From Bacteroidales bacterium (GTDB lineage Bacteria; Bacteroidota; Bacteroidia; Bacteroidales; Marinilabiliaceae): a stretch of 64,000 nt of DNA. The notes under the pieces are model-generated. The model was not told the DNA's origin, searched no databases, and saw nothing but the letters and a program-made list of their open reading frames with translations. Below are positions 8,144-17,375 of this stretch, one piece after another. How positions within the stretch are numbered: position 1 is the first letter of the stretch; each line of letters begins with the position of its first letter. The stretch lies in NCBI GenBank assembly GCA_900766825.1, contig CAAFWU010000017.1, forward strand, positions 36,928 through 100,927, read 5' to 3'. The position numbers were made by a program, and so were the translations under genes.

Positions 8144-10687
8144 ATGGAAACCAAATCAAATTTCGCCCCATCAGCTGAACCGCTGTGGAAGTCAATCATC
8201 GTAAAATCCAAACTCCCTCAGGAGCTCTCGTGCTTGCACGAGTTGAGCCGCAACATCTGGTGGGTATGGAACTACGAGGCCACCGAACTCTTCGAGGAGA
8301 TCGACAAAGACCTCTGGGCTCAGGTGGAGAAGAACCCCATCTTGCTCTTGGAGCGTGTTTCATACCAGCGCCTCAACGAGTTGGCTAAGAACGTTGACTT
8401 CGTAACCCGCCTCAACGGTGTCTATGCCAAGTTCAAGACCTATCTCGAGCAGCCCTTTGCCTACGAGCCTCAGATTGCCTACTTCAGCATGGAGTACGGT
8501 TTGAGCAACATCCTCAAGATCTACTCTGGTGGTCTGGGCATTTTGGCTGGCGACTACCTCAAGGAGGCTTCCGACAGCCGCGTCAATATGACCGCCATCG
8601 GTCTGCTCTATCGCTACGGCTACTTCAAGCAGAGCCTCTCTATCAACGGTGAGCAGCAGGCCATCTACGAGGCTCAGGAGTTCCAGAGCTTGCCCGTTGA
8701 CGAGGTTCGCACCGCCGATGGCAAATTGCTCTACATCCCCATCAACTTCCCTGGCCGTCAGGTTCAGTTGAAGGTTTGGCGCGTCAACGTAGGTCGCATT
8801 GGTCTCTACCTTCTCGATGCCGACCATCCATTGAACAATGCTGAGGATCGCACCCTGACACACACCCTCTATGGTGGCGACTGGGAGAACCGTCTGAAGC
8901 AGGAGATTATCCTCGGCATGGGTGGTGTACGTCTGCTCAACGCTTTGGGCATCGACGCCGACATCTATCACTGCAACGAGGGTCACGCTGCTCTGCTCAA
9001 CGTTCAGCGTCTCATCGACCTCACCGACAAGGGTCTCAACTTCCAGGAGGCTCTCGAGGTTGTTCGAGCAACTTCGCTCTTCACAACCCACACCCCTGTG
9101 CCCGCTGGCCACGATAAGTTCGACGAGGGTCTCGTTGGCAAATATCTCGGTCATGCACCCGAGCTTCTCGGCATCAGTTGGGAGGAGTTCATGAAGTTGG
9201 GTCGTGAGAACGATGGTAAGTTCTCCATGAGTGTCTTGGCAGCCTTCACTTCTCAGGAGATGAACGGCGTTAGCTGGCTCCACGGCGAGGTTACCAAGCA
9301 CATGTTCAAGCACTTGTGGCCTGGCTTCACTGCCGACGAGCTCCACATCAACTACGTGACCAACGGTGTTCACTACGGCACCTGGGCCAGCAGCGAGATG
9401 CAGCGCTTCAACAAGAAGTATCTCGATAGCGAACTCCTCAAGGATGTTTCCAACAAGACATATTGGGAGAAGGTTCAGAGCGTTGACGACTCTGTTATCT
9501 GGGGTGTTCGTAAGCAGCTCAAGAAGAAACTCTTCGACTATATCCACGCTCGCAAAGTGAGCACCCTCTACGCAACTAACGATCCCAGCCGCGCCATTGA
9601 CGTGCTCGAGGGCATCAAGCCCAACGCACTCACCATCGGCTTCGCTCGTCGTTTCGCCACCTACAAGCGTGCTCACCTTCTCTTCTCTGATCTCGACCGT
9701 TTGGCCAAGATCGTGAACAACCCCGAGCGCCCCGTTCAGTTCGTATTTGCTGGTAAGGCTCACCCCGCCGATCAGGGTGGTCAGAACCTCATCAAGAACA
9801 TTGTGGCCATCTCGCATCGTCCTGAGTTCATTGGCAAGATCATCTTCTTGGAGAACTACGATATGGAACTCGCTCACCGCCTCGTAAGTGGTGTGGACGT
9901 ATGGCTCAACACCCCAACCCGTCCTCTCGAGGCTTCTGGTACTTCGGGTCAGAAGGCCGAGCTTAACGGTGTACTGAACTTCTCGGTACTCGACGGCTGG
10001 TGGTACGAGGGCTATAAGGAGGGTGCTGGCTGGGCACTCACCGACAAGCAGACCTATCAGGACAACAAGTATCAGGATGAGTTGGATGCTTCCACCATCT
10101 ACTACACTTTGGAGCAGGAGATCATACCTCTCTACTACGACCAGCAGGATGAGATACCTCATCGTTGGATCCAGTACATCAAGAACTCGCTCTGCCAGAT
10201 TGCGCCCGAGTTCACCACCAAACGTATGATCACCGACTACCTCAACCGCTTCTACATTCCTCAGTTCAAGCGTGGTACATTGCTTCGCGCCAACGACTGC
10301 AAGGCTGCTCGCGACTTGACCGAGTGGAAGAACAAGGTACGCAACATTTGGGATCGCATTCAGGTTGTCAACGTGGATATGCCCGACATTGCCAAGGAGC
10401 AACTCGGCATTGGTCAGATCTACCCCATCTCGGTTACCTTGGACAAGGTAGACCCCGATGTAGAGTTGGGCTTGGAGCTCGTATTCGCAAGCGGTGCCGA
10501 CGAGAACAACATGAAGGTTGTTCACTCAGAGCCCTTCACCGTTTCGGAGCGCAACGGTTCGCAGGTGACCTACTCAGTGTCTCTCTCGCTGAACTATCCT
10601 GGCGTCTTCCGCTTCGGTCTGCGCATCTTCCCATCGAACCCTCTGTTGCCCAACAAGCAAGACTTCCCCATGCTCAAGTGGATCTAA
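8144..10687 (+). CDS. glgP: Alpha-glucan (glycogen) phosphorylase, GT35
   Basis: An 847-residue phosphorylase of the alpha-glucan phosphorylase subfamily that begins with a DUF3417 domain (about 1-110). It releases glucose-1-phosphate from alpha-1,4-glucan chain ends using pyridoxal phosphate. Visible motifs in order: YFSMEYGLSNILKIYSGGLG, HCNEGHAALLN, TTHTPVPAGHDKFDEG, INYVTNGVHYGTWA, GFARRFATYKRAHLLFSD, FAGKAHPADQGG, and the PLP site EASGTSGQKAELNGVLN, in which Lys604 is the cofactor lysine. Length fits the subfamily. It is the last gene of the glycogen cluster, separated by a 292-base leader from the GH57 gene and closed by a terminator. Confidence 0.93.
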   Translation: METKSNFAPSAEPLWKSIIVKSKLPQELSCLHELSRNIWWVWNYEATELFEEIDKDLWAQVEKNPILLLERVSYQRLNELAKNVDFVTRLNGVYAKFKTYLEQPFAYEPQIAYFSMEYGLSNILKIYSGGLGILAGDYLKEASDSRVNMTAIGLLYRYGYFKQSLSINGEQQAIYEAQEFQSLPVDEVRTADGKLLYIPINFPGRQVQLKVWRVNVGRIGLYLLDADHPLNNAEDRTLTHTLYGGDWENRLKQEIILGMGGVRLLNALGIDADIYHCNEGHAALLNVQRLIDLTDKGLNFQEALEVVRATSLFTTHTPVPAGHDKFDEGLVGKYLGHAPELLGISWEEFMKLGRENDGKFSMSVLAAFTSQEMNGVSWLHGEVTKHMFKHLWPGFTADELHINYVTNGVHYGTWASSEMQRFNKKYLDSELLKDVSNKTYWEKVQSVDDSVIWGVRKQLKKKLFDYIHARKVSTLYATNDPSRAIDVLEGIKPNALTIGFARRFATYKRAHLLFSDLDRLAKIVNNPERPVQFVFAGKAHPADQGGQNLIKNIVAISHRPEFIGKIIFLENYDMELAHRLVSGVDVWLNTPTRPLEASGTSGQKAELNGVLNFSVLDGWWYEGYKEGAGWALTDKQTYQDNKYQDELDASTIYYTLEQEIIPLYYDQQDEIPHRWIQYIKNSLCQIAPEFTTKRMITDYLNRFYIPQFKRGTLLRANDCKAARDLTEWKNKVRNIWDRIQVVNVDMPDIAKEQLGIGQIYPISVTLDKVDPDVELGLELVFASGADENNMKVVHSEPFTVSERNGSQVTYSVSLSLNYPGVFRFGLRIFPSNPLLPNKQDFPMLKWI

Positions 10688-10736
10688 GTCGGCAACACCC
10701 TTTCGCTGGATTTTAGTTTGATAGACTAAATAAAGT

Positions 10737-10766
10737 ATCCCCCACGGCTTTTGGGCTGTGGGGGAT
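10737..10766 (+). terminator. Intrinsic terminator after glgP
   Basis: ATCCCCCAC pairs with GTGGGGGAT, with GGC/GGC and T residues in the loop, followed by a run of T to 10772. It closes the glycogen cluster. Confidence 0.92.
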
Positions 10767-10772
10767 TTTTTT

Positions 10773-11015
10773 GTGAGTGCAAATGTGTTTTTGGAGGGGC
10801 ATTCCTTAAATTACTTGTAGCCTAAGATTGAGAGATTTGGGCAAAATCGCTTAACTTTATAAGAATTATTTCATTCAATTTGTTTCAGAGTCGATTAGGA
10901 GTGAGTATTCAACTCTCACCCATTCTATATCAACGATTATTTAAATCAATACATAGGAGAGAATGACCGAAGAAGTTTTTAAAGAGAAGTGCTTGTGTGG
11001 CGAGACGAGTAGGGT
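10773..11015. other. Intergenic region with small hairpin and gene debris
   Basis: AT-rich, about 240 bases. A small hairpin (GTGAG/CTCAC near 10901-10919) is present. Just upstream of the next start, frames break at a TAG (11010-11012), and a short frame from 10963 encodes only 18 codons. This fits decay of the upstream part of the following gene, but no homologous residues were recognised here. Confidence 0.3.
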
Positions 11016-11483
11016 ATGATTTATCGTGGTCTGGGCTCAGGTATTATTCGTGTAATCAGAGCAGATAATAAGATAGATTTTTATAACGAGACTTCGGCTA
11101 ATCAGTTTAGAGTGGTTATATGGAGAACTATCCAAAAGGATGATTATTCTATACAGAATAGTTCGATTACTATCCAAAAGAATGGTCAAAATGATAATAT
11201 CACTATCCAAAATGGCTCGAATACTATCCAAAAGAGTGTGTTAAAAGATAGAACCAACAACCCCGAAGAAGATTCTACTATCCGAAAGCAACTCGACTCA
11301 TCTGAATCTCTGGTGTTGGATTACATTCGCACTCATCCAACTGCCACAACCAATGATATGGTCATTGCTATTCAATCACTCTCGTTGGGGGGCGTTAAAT
11401 TTGTTATCCGTAGGCTTAAGGAAAAGGGTCTGCTGATGCGTGTAGGTGGACGGAAGTGTGGTCAGTGGAAGATTTTGGACTAA
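11016..11483 (+). CDS. C-terminal remnant of a COG2865 (AlbA_2/RecG-like) regulator
   Basis: A 155-residue frame that starts abruptly with MIYRGLGSGIIRVIRAD, followed by I-D-F-Y-N-E and NQFRVVIWR. In full-length COG2865 proteins (an AlbA_2/Schlafen-type domain plus an ATPase-like middle region) this segment lies near the C-terminus, so roughly the first 350 residues are missing. The rest is a polar linker with five Thr-Ile-Gln/Arg-Lys-like units, then a winged-helix segment (VLDYIRTHPTATTNDM to RLKEKGLLMRVGGRKCGQW). An in-frame TAG lies directly upstream of the ATG. It is best read as a truncated gene; a small stand-alone winged-helix protein cannot be excluded. Confidence 0.55.
   Translation: MIYRGLGSGIIRVIRADNKIDFYNETSANQFRVVIWRTIQKDDYSIQNSSITIQKNGQNDNITIQNGSNTIQKSVLKDRTNNPEEDSTIRKQLDSSESLVLDYIRTHPTATTNDMVIAIQSLSLGGVKFVIRRLKEKGLLMRVGGRKCGQWKILD
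11127..11288 (+). repeat. Five copies of a 12-base unit encoding Thr-Ile-Gln-Lys
   Basis: The unit ACTATCCAAAAG occurs at 11127, 11169, 11202 (last base T), 11223 and 11277 (one change, Gln to Arg). All spacings (42, 33, 21, 54) are multiples of three, so the reading frame is kept. It lies in the linker of the COG2865-like remnant, where related proteins often carry similar Thr/Gln/Lys tracts. Confidence 0.75.
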
Positions 11484-11516
11484 AATGCTTTTTCTTAGCA
11501 ATGTATAAATAAAGTA

Positions 11517-11561
11517 TTGCACCCAATCCCTCTAAGTAAACCTTCGAGTGATTGGGTGCAA
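11517..11561 (+). terminator. Terminator between converging genes
   Basis: A perfect 12-bp stem (TTGCACCCAATC with GATTGGGTGCAA) around a 21-base loop, followed by TTGAATTTT on the plus strand and an AT-rich stretch on the minus strand. It sits between the plus-strand remnant and the minus-strand cyclase gene and could serve both. Confidence 0.75.
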
Positions 11562-11588
11562 TTGAATTTTACTTTAAGCCTGATGTCT

Positions 11589-12650
11589 CTATTTCTCAGC
11601 GTAGACCACCGTTAGAACCGTTTCGCCCACTATGCGCATTGTGGTGCGGTCTATGTTTTCAAGCACATCGTTTTGTGTGTGCCATGTGGGGCAGAAGCCC
11701 ATGTTGCTGTCCAAACGGTAGTCTATGATGTCTATGCAGGGTATGTTGGTCAGACGGTTGACGTAGAGGTGGTCGTCGGTGATGTAGCCACCCTCGGTGC
11801 GGAGAAACGAGGCACCGTAGTTGAGCTGCTCGGCCACTGTCCACACTTTGTTCACCACCTCGGGAGCTTTGCTCTTGCTGTACATCTCCATGGGAAAGGT
11901 GGCATCGCGTCCGCCCACCATATCCAGCAGAATGCCAAAACGATGTTCGGCTTTGCGTCCCTCTTCACTCTTAGCCCAGATCTGGCTGCCTATGCACCAG
12001 GTGTCGGGTCTGTAGTCCGTCACGTGCTTATGCTCTGGCGTGCCACCATCTTCGGCATCGAAAAAGATGATGTCTACACCCAAGTTTGGTGCTTTGGCTT
12101 GTAGCTGACGACCTATCTCCATCAGCACGGCAACGCCCGAGGCACCATCGTTGGCTCCGCTTATTGGGGTGTCTCGTTTGGTCTCATCTTCGTCCTGATC
12201 GGCAAAGGGACGACTATCGTAGTGGGCGCAGAGCAGGAGGCGGTTCACGCGGTCGGGGCGATATTTGGCCACAATGTTTCTAACGGGTTGAGGCTGACCA
12301 TCGTAGGTGGTGCCCATGTCGTTGGTCACGGTCACCTCGGCTCCAAAGGCTTGCATCTTGCCCGCAATCCACTCCACGCATTGGGTGTGGCTCTCGCTGC
12401 CTGGCACACGGGGACCAAAGGCCACCTGAGCGGCCACGTAGGCATAGGCCGAATCGGCAGAGAAACTGACAGATGGCAGGAACTCGGCGGCGCTCTGTTG
12501 CAAGTTCTGGCTGCTGTTGGCACACTCTGTTAGGCTCAGGGTCAAGAGCAAACTTAGGGCGGCGGCTCCGCTGGTTATCTTATGGGAGATTTTATGGGTC
12601 GTGACTTTGGTGCGCAACGACCACTTGGGGGTAGGGCTTTTCTGTATCAT
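11589..12650 (-). CDS. Glutaminyl-peptide cyclotransferase-like M28 family protein
   Basis: A 353-residue exported zinc protein of the M28 fold, closest by motif to the glutaminyl cyclases of Porphyromonas and Tannerella, which turn N-terminal Gln of exported proteins into pyroglutamate. Seen in order: AHYDSRPFADQD, GANDGASGVAVLMEI (Asp168, zinc), FFDAEDGG (acidic pair 200-201), CIGSQIWA, GILLDMVGGRDATF, GYITDDHLYVN, IPCIDIIDY, and TWHTQND (His, zinc). The block order and the LLDMVGGRDATF segment point to cyclase, not aminopeptidase. Residues 24-43 form a hydrophobic signal ending in LTEC, a poor but possible lipobox. In Bacteroidota many signal peptidase I substrates begin with Gln after cleavage, which gives this enzyme its targets. 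It stands alone on the minus strand. Confidence 0.8.
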   Translation of the reverse strand: MIQKSPTPKWSLRTKVTTHKISHKITSGAAALSLLLTLSLTECANSSQNLQQSAAEFLPSVSFSADSAYAYVAAQVAFGPRVPGSESHTQCVEWIAGKMQAFGAEVTVTNDMGTTYDGQPQPVRNIVAKYRPDRVNRLLLCAHYDSRPFADQDEDETKRDTPISGANDGASGVAVLMEIGRQLQAKAPNLGVDIIFFDAEDGGTPEHKHVTDYRPDTWCIGSQIWAKSEEGRKAEHRFGILLDMVGGRDATFPMEMYSKSKAPEVVNKVWTVAEQLNYGASFLRTEGGYITDDHLYVNRLTNIPCIDIIDYRLDSNMGFCPTWHTQNDVLENIDRTTMRIVGETVLTVVYAEK

Positions 12651-12672
12651 CTATTTTTCGGTTTCTTTAGGA

Positions 12673-12680
12673 CAAACTTA
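12673..12680 (-). promoter_or_regulatory. Candidate -7 element for the cyclase gene
   Basis: On the minus strand this reads TAAGTTTG, an exact match to the Bacteroidota -7 consensus TAnnTTTG, 23 bases upstream of the start codon. No -33 TTTG is seen at the standard spacing. Confidence 0.35.
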
Positions 12681-12890
12681 GCAATTCTTTTCCTTATTGG
12701 GCGGGCATATGGGGCAATTTGTGGGGAGGCATTGGTGGGGAATGTGTGGGAAAGCAGGGCATGGTTGTTGGCTAATTGTTGGCTTATATTAAAATGGTAG
12801 GCTTTTGCTCTTTTCGTGAAAAATACTTAACTTTATTGCGGTTTGTCTACAATATATTAACTTATATTCAGCATTTCTTTTTGTAACACA

Positions 12891-15800
12891 ATGTGTCATA
12901 ATAATATAGGCTTCGGCTTTAGGAGTTTTGTTATTAGGCTTTGCGCACTGTTCTTTTTTGTTGCGCTTGGTCAGGGTAATTTGTTGGCCATTTCAACCTA
13001 TTGGCAGTCGCACGTCATTCGTCATTTGGGACAGAATGAGGGGTTGCCATATAATTTGGTGGACGACATCTGCACCGACTCCGATGGGTTTGTATATCTG
13101 GCCACGGGCGGTGGTGGTCTCCTCCGCTACGATGGCTACTCCTTTGTCCCCTTCTCGCGCAGCACCCATGCCGACTTCCCCAGCGACTTCGTTTTTGCCG
13201 TTGCTGCCGACCAAAATGGCATTCTTTGGGTGGGAACCGAGTGCGGTCTGGCCCTTGTGGACCCCAGACAGCACAGTATTTTGCCCCTCAAACTCAATTC
13301 TGAGGCCAGTGAGCGAGACAGCGTCAACTTGAGCCAACTCAAGTGCAGCGTCAGCCATATAGTCATCGACGATCAGAACCATGCCTGGGTGGCCACCACC
13401 CACTCCATTGTCTGCCTCGAACTAGCGGACGATGGCACCCTAAGCGTTGTTGGGCAAGCCGATTTTACCGATGGCATAACAGCGCTGCAAAGCACCCAAC
13501 GCGGTGTGGCCGTTGCCCTTGGGGCGCAGCTCTATATTGCCACGCTGGATCGCCATCATCACATGTCCATTCGCCCCTTCGAGCACTCTATTCCCAATCG
13601 TAGTGCCTTGGTTATCAATTGCCTCATGGAGAGCAACGGTTTCCTTTGGGTGGGCACCAATTTGGGCCTCTTTAGGATAAACAGTGCCACGGGTGCTAAC
13701 CAAGCCTTCTACCATTCGGATGCCGACCCCACCACGCTTACGCAGAACCACATAACCGACATTGCCACCGACGCCGACGGACGCATTGTGGTGGCAACCC
13801 TCAAAGGCCTAAACGTCTTTGTGCATTCCAATGCCAGCTTCGAGCGAGTGACGCAGGACGATGATGTGCCTGGCAACGCCCTGTGTTCCAACTTTATCAA
13901 CTGCCTCCACTCCACGCCTCAGGGTCTATGGGTGGGCACCGATGTCTCTGGCGCCGACTTCATCAGCCCCATGACTTTGGAGCTCGCCAACACCACCACC
14001 GATAATATCTGCGGCATAAAGAAGAACCAAGCAAAGGGTCAGGTGAGCACCATTCGCCCCGTCAATGCCATTGAGGAGGATGCCGATGGCACCGTTTGGC
14101 TCGGTATTATCGAGGGCGGTTTGGCTCGCAGACAACGTGGGGCTCAGGACTTTGAACTCTTTAATATTCAGAACCATGGTCTGTGCCATAACTCGGTGTC
14201 GGCTTTGGCTCTGGACAATGCAGGTCAGCTCTGGGTGGGCACCTGGGGCGGAGGTCTCGATGTTGTTAACCGCACTGCGCCCTCGTGCCCAGTCACGCGC
14301 CACTATGCTGGCTCGGCCAACGACCTCTCGTTTCTCAGCAGCGACTTCATTGGCTCTCTTAAGTACGACCCCATAAACCAAGGAGTTTGGGTGGGCACCA
14401 TACATGGCATTGAGTTCATCGATGCCAAGGGCAACATCTGCCATCCCATTCCGTCGGACGCCTTCAAGGATATGAACGGAGCCCTTGGTGCCGACATTGA
14501 CAGCAAGGGTCTGCTCTGGATGGGCACATCGATTGGCGTCTTTGTTATCGACCTCCACACCATGGTGGCTGGTGGCAATGCCGTGACCTATAAGCAGATA
14601 AGTCATAAACTCAACGACCCCAACGTCACGGGCGACCCCCGCATAACCTTTGTCTACCACAGCACCCAGCAGCAGAAACTCTTTGTCTGCACCAATGGCA
14701 TGGGACTCTTTGTGCACTCCGATGCCGACCCCGACGACCAGTGGGATGTCTATGATGCCTCCAATGGTCTGGCCAACAACTGCGCCGTGAGCGTGGCCGA
14801 AGATACCGATGGCAATGTGTGGGTGACAACCAACAACGGTCTCTGCCTCCTAAACACCTCGAGTGGCATCATCCGCACCTTCTCTCATGCCGATGGTTTG
14901 CTCTCCGACTGCTTCTATTGGAATGCGGCCCATTCATCCCTCTCCAAGGGGCGCGTGCTTTTGGGGTCGCTCAGCGGGCTTACCGAGGTGGGGGCTCTGC
15001 GTGCCAACTCGGCATTCATGAGCAAGCGTCCGCCTGTCATAACCCGCCTCTTTGTCAACAATCAGGAGGTTGTGCCCTCGCCCGATGGAGTCATAGACCA
15101 ATCTATTGAGCAGACCGAAGCCATCTCTATCCACGAGGCCGACAAATCTTTTGCCGTGCAATTCTCCTCCTTCAACTTTGTAGACCCCTCGTCGGTCCTC
15201 TTCCAGTACCGTCTCGATGGTTTCGACGACCGATGGCTCACTGTGCCCAAGGGGCAGAACATGGTGCAGTACACCAGTTTGCAGCCTCAGGACTACACCC
15301 TCCGCATCCGCTACGCAACGTCGGACGGCACTTGGAGCAACGAGCGAACTCTGGACATCACCGTCCGCCCCTTCCTCTATCGCTCCCCTTGGTTCTACCT
15401 CGTTCTGCTCGTTGTGGCTGTTCTTATAATACGCGTTGTCTTCCGCTTCCGCCTCCGCTATGTAGAGGAGAGTCGAAAATTGCTCAAAGAGCAAGTGAAG
15501 GAACGCACCGCCGAGCTTGAGGCTCAGAAAGATAGCCTCGAGCAACAGCGTGCCGAGCTGGAACAGAAGAACCAAAAACTCATAGACCAAAATAACTACA
15601 TTACCCAGCAGAAAGAGAACATTCTGGAGATGACGGCCAAAATCCAGCGCCTCAGCATCGACAAACTCCAGTTCTTTACCAATGTGAGCCACGAGCTCCG
15701 AAGCCCCCTGACCCTCATCTCGGGTCCTTGCCGACGAGCCCTCTCGCTCAGCACTCAGCCCGAGGTTACCGAACAGCTTCAGCTCATCGACCGCAGTGCC

Positions 15801-17282
15801 CACATTCTGCTCGAGACCGTTAATCAGCTCATGGACTTCCGTCGTGTGGATTCTGTGGGCGTTCAGGTTCATCCCGTCTCCACCGACCTCCGAGCCTTTG
15901 TAGGCAACATGGTGGCCCCCTATGTGGCCTACGCTGCCGAGCAGAACATTGTCCTCAATGTCTTCTATCGCATTGCCTGCCCCATTGTTCGCTTCGACCC
16001 CGATGCCATCAGCAAGATTCTCTCCAACCTGCTCTCCAATGCCATCAAATACTCCGATGGGGCCCGACGCATCGACCTCTTTGTGTGCCAAATCCTACGC
16101 GACGAAGCCCTCTGGACCTACATATGCGTGCGCGACCGAGGTCGAGGCATACCAGCCGATCAGGTCGATAAGGTTTTCGACCGTTTCTATAGGGCCAAGA
16201 GTCTCAACACTCCCGAGAGCCTCTCTTCGCAGAGCACAGGCATAGGTCTCTATTTGGTCAAAAACATTGTTACTCAGTGCAATGGCGAGGTCTATGCTCG
16301 CAACAATCAGGCAGGAGGTCTCTCTATGCGCGTCTTCCTGCCCACGCCCTCTGGCTCCGCACCCGCCGTGACTGATGTTGCAAATGCCAGTGACAATGCA
16401 GATGCCCTTAACCCACAGGCTCAGCCTCATGACTCTGCCAATGCAACTGGTTCCGTCACCACCATTGTCTCCGACACCCAGACCGACCTCGGCTCCAACC
16501 CCATGATAGGTCCCGATGCCCAAACAACCGACCGCCTCACCGTGCTTGTGGTCGACGACTCGGCCGACATGAGGTTCTATATCCGCTCCATCCTCTCGCC
16601 CTACTATCGTGTCATAGAGGCCAAAGATGGTGTGATGGGCCTTACCGCCTTGGCCGAGAACGATGTTGACTTCATCATTGCCGACCTCATGATGCCCATT
16701 ATGGATGGTCTGGAGTTCGCTCGCAAGGTCAAAGCCGACTTTGCCTATTCCCACACCCCAATACTTATCCTCACGGCTCAGACCAGCAACATCTTCCAGA
16801 CCGAGAGCTACCGCATTGGTGTGGAGAGCTACCTCCATAAGCCCTTCGATGAGGATATGCTTCTGGCTCGCATTCAGGGCATTATATCGTGCCGACGCAA
16901 TGACCAGAAGAAGTTCCTAACTTCGCTGGACACTGCCGACTTGAACATAGCGGGCGTGAGCGACGACCAGCGTTTTGTGGAGCGAGTGACCAACTTTGTC
17001 AAGGCACACTTTAGCGACCCCGAGTTCTCTATCGATGACATTGTGTCCGAAATAGGTTGCTCCAAGAGCATGCTACACAAGAAGATGCAGAGCATTATGG
17101 GTCAGGCCCCTGGCAACTTCATTAGAACCTATCGTCTCAATGTGGCTCGTGAGATTTTGGCCAGTAAGAACAACAGCCTCAACGTGAGCCAAGTGGCCTA
17201 CGAGGTGGGCTTTAACGATCCCAAATATTTCAGCCGCTGCTTTGCCAAAGCCTTTGGCTATCCTCCTTCTATGATTAATTAA
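12891..17282 (+). CDS. Hybrid two-component system sensor kinase/AraC regulator (HTCS)
   Basis: A 1,463-residue one-protein signalling system. After an N-terminal membrane segment (about 11-30) comes a periplasmic double beta-propeller of Reg_prop units (WVGTECGL, WVGTNLGL, WVGTWGGGL, WMGTSIGV and others), then a Y_Y_Y domain (FQYRLDGFDDRW ... YTLRIRYA). A membrane helix at about 833-855 leads to a coiled coil and the kinase: His934 in NVSHELRSPLTLI, Asn1050 in the ATP site, DRGRGIP and GIGLYLVK. The receiver has VLVVDDS, phospho-acceptor Asp1265 and the Lys of HKPFDE. The last 90 residues are an AraC-type DNA-binding domain. Such proteins usually control glycan-use loci; no susC/susD pair is present in the window, so its target is unknown. 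A long Ala/Asp/Thr-rich linker separates kinase and receiver. Confidence 0.95.
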   Translation: MCHNNIGFGFRSFVIRLCALFFFVALGQGNLLAISTYWQSHVIRHLGQNEGLPYNLVDDICTDSDGFVYLATGGGGLLRYDGYSFVPFSRSTHADFPSDFVFAVAADQNGILWVGTECGLALVDPRQHSILPLKLNSEASERDSVNLSQLKCSVSHIVIDDQNHAWVATTHSIVCLELADDGTLSVVGQADFTDGITALQSTQRGVAVALGAQLYIATLDRHHHMSIRPFEHSIPNRSALVINCLMESNGFLWVGTNLGLFRINSATGANQAFYHSDADPTTLTQNHITDIATDADGRIVVATLKGLNVFVHSNASFERVTQDDDVPGNALCSNFINCLHSTPQGLWVGTDVSGADFISPMTLELANTTTDNICGIKKNQAKGQVSTIRPVNAIEEDADGTVWLGIIEGGLARRQRGAQDFELFNIQNHGLCHNSVSALALDNAGQLWVGTWGGGLDVVNRTAPSCPVTRHYAGSANDLSFLSSDFIGSLKYDPINQGVWVGTIHGIEFIDAKGNICHPIPSDAFKDMNGALGADIDSKGLLWMGTSIGVFVIDLHTMVAGGNAVTYKQISHKLNDPNVTGDPRITFVYHSTQQQKLFVCTNGMGLFVHSDADPDDQWDVYDASNGLANNCAVSVAEDTDGNVWVTTNNGLCLLNTSSGIIRTFSHADGLLSDCFYWNAAHSSLSKGRVLLGSLSGLTEVGALRANSAFMSKRPPVITRLFVNNQEVVPSPDGVIDQSIEQTEAISIHEADKSFAVQFSSFNFVDPSSVLFQYRLDGFDDRWLTVPKGQNMVQYTSLQPQDYTLRIRYATSDGTWSNERTLDITVRPFLYRSPWFYLVLLVVAVLIIRVVFRFRLRYVEESRKLLKEQVKERTAELEAQKDSLEQQRAELEQKNQKLIDQNNYITQQKENILEMTAKIQRLSIDKLQFFTNVSHELRSPLTLISGPCRRALSLSTQPEVTEQLQLIDRSAHILLETVNQLMDFRRVDSVGVQVHPVSTDLRAFVGNMVAPYVAYAAEQNIVLNVFYRIACPIVRFDPDAISKILSNLLSNAIKYSDGARRIDLFVCQILRDEALWTYICVRDRGRGIPADQVDKVFDRFYRAKSLNTPESLSSQSTGIGLYLVKNIVTQCNGEVYARNNQAGGLSMRVFLPTPSGSAPAVTDVANASDNADALNPQAQPHDSANATGSVTTIVSDTQTDLGSNPMIGPDAQTTDRLTVLVVDDSADMRFYIRSILSPYYRVIEAKDGVMGLTALAENDVDFIIADLMMPIMDGLEFARKVKADFAYSHTPILILTAQTSNIFQTESYRIGVESYLHKPFDEDMLLARIQGIISCRRNDQKKFLTSLDTADLNIAGVSDDQRFVERVTNFVKAHFSDPEFSIDDIVSEIGCSKSMLHKKMQSIMGQAPGNFIRTYRLNVAREILASKNNSLNVSQVAYEVGFNDPKYFSRCFAKAFGYPPSMIN

Positions 17283-17305
17283 TTAGGTGGGGGGCGCATA
17301 AATAA

Positions 17306-17345
17306 ACCGACGAGCGATAAGCCACACAACTTATCGCTCGTCGGT
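17306..17345. terminator. Bidirectional terminator between HTCS and hrpB
   Basis: A perfect 16-bp inverted repeat (ACCGACGAGCGATAAG with its exact complement) around the 8-base loop CCACACAA, followed by TCGTTTTATATCC on the plus strand. It lies between two converging genes. Confidence 0.85.
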
Positions 17346-17375
17346 CGTTTTATATCCTTACGTCAAGTAAGTAAT

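Noticed and set aside
8360..10525. A 721-codon minus-strand open frame opposite the phosphorylase gene
   Set aside because: Shadow of glgP, which carries all family motifs.
10888..10925. Possible tRNA-like hairpin near 10,900
   Set aside because: Only one short stem forms; there is no cloverleaf, T-loop or CCA-adjacent acceptor stem.
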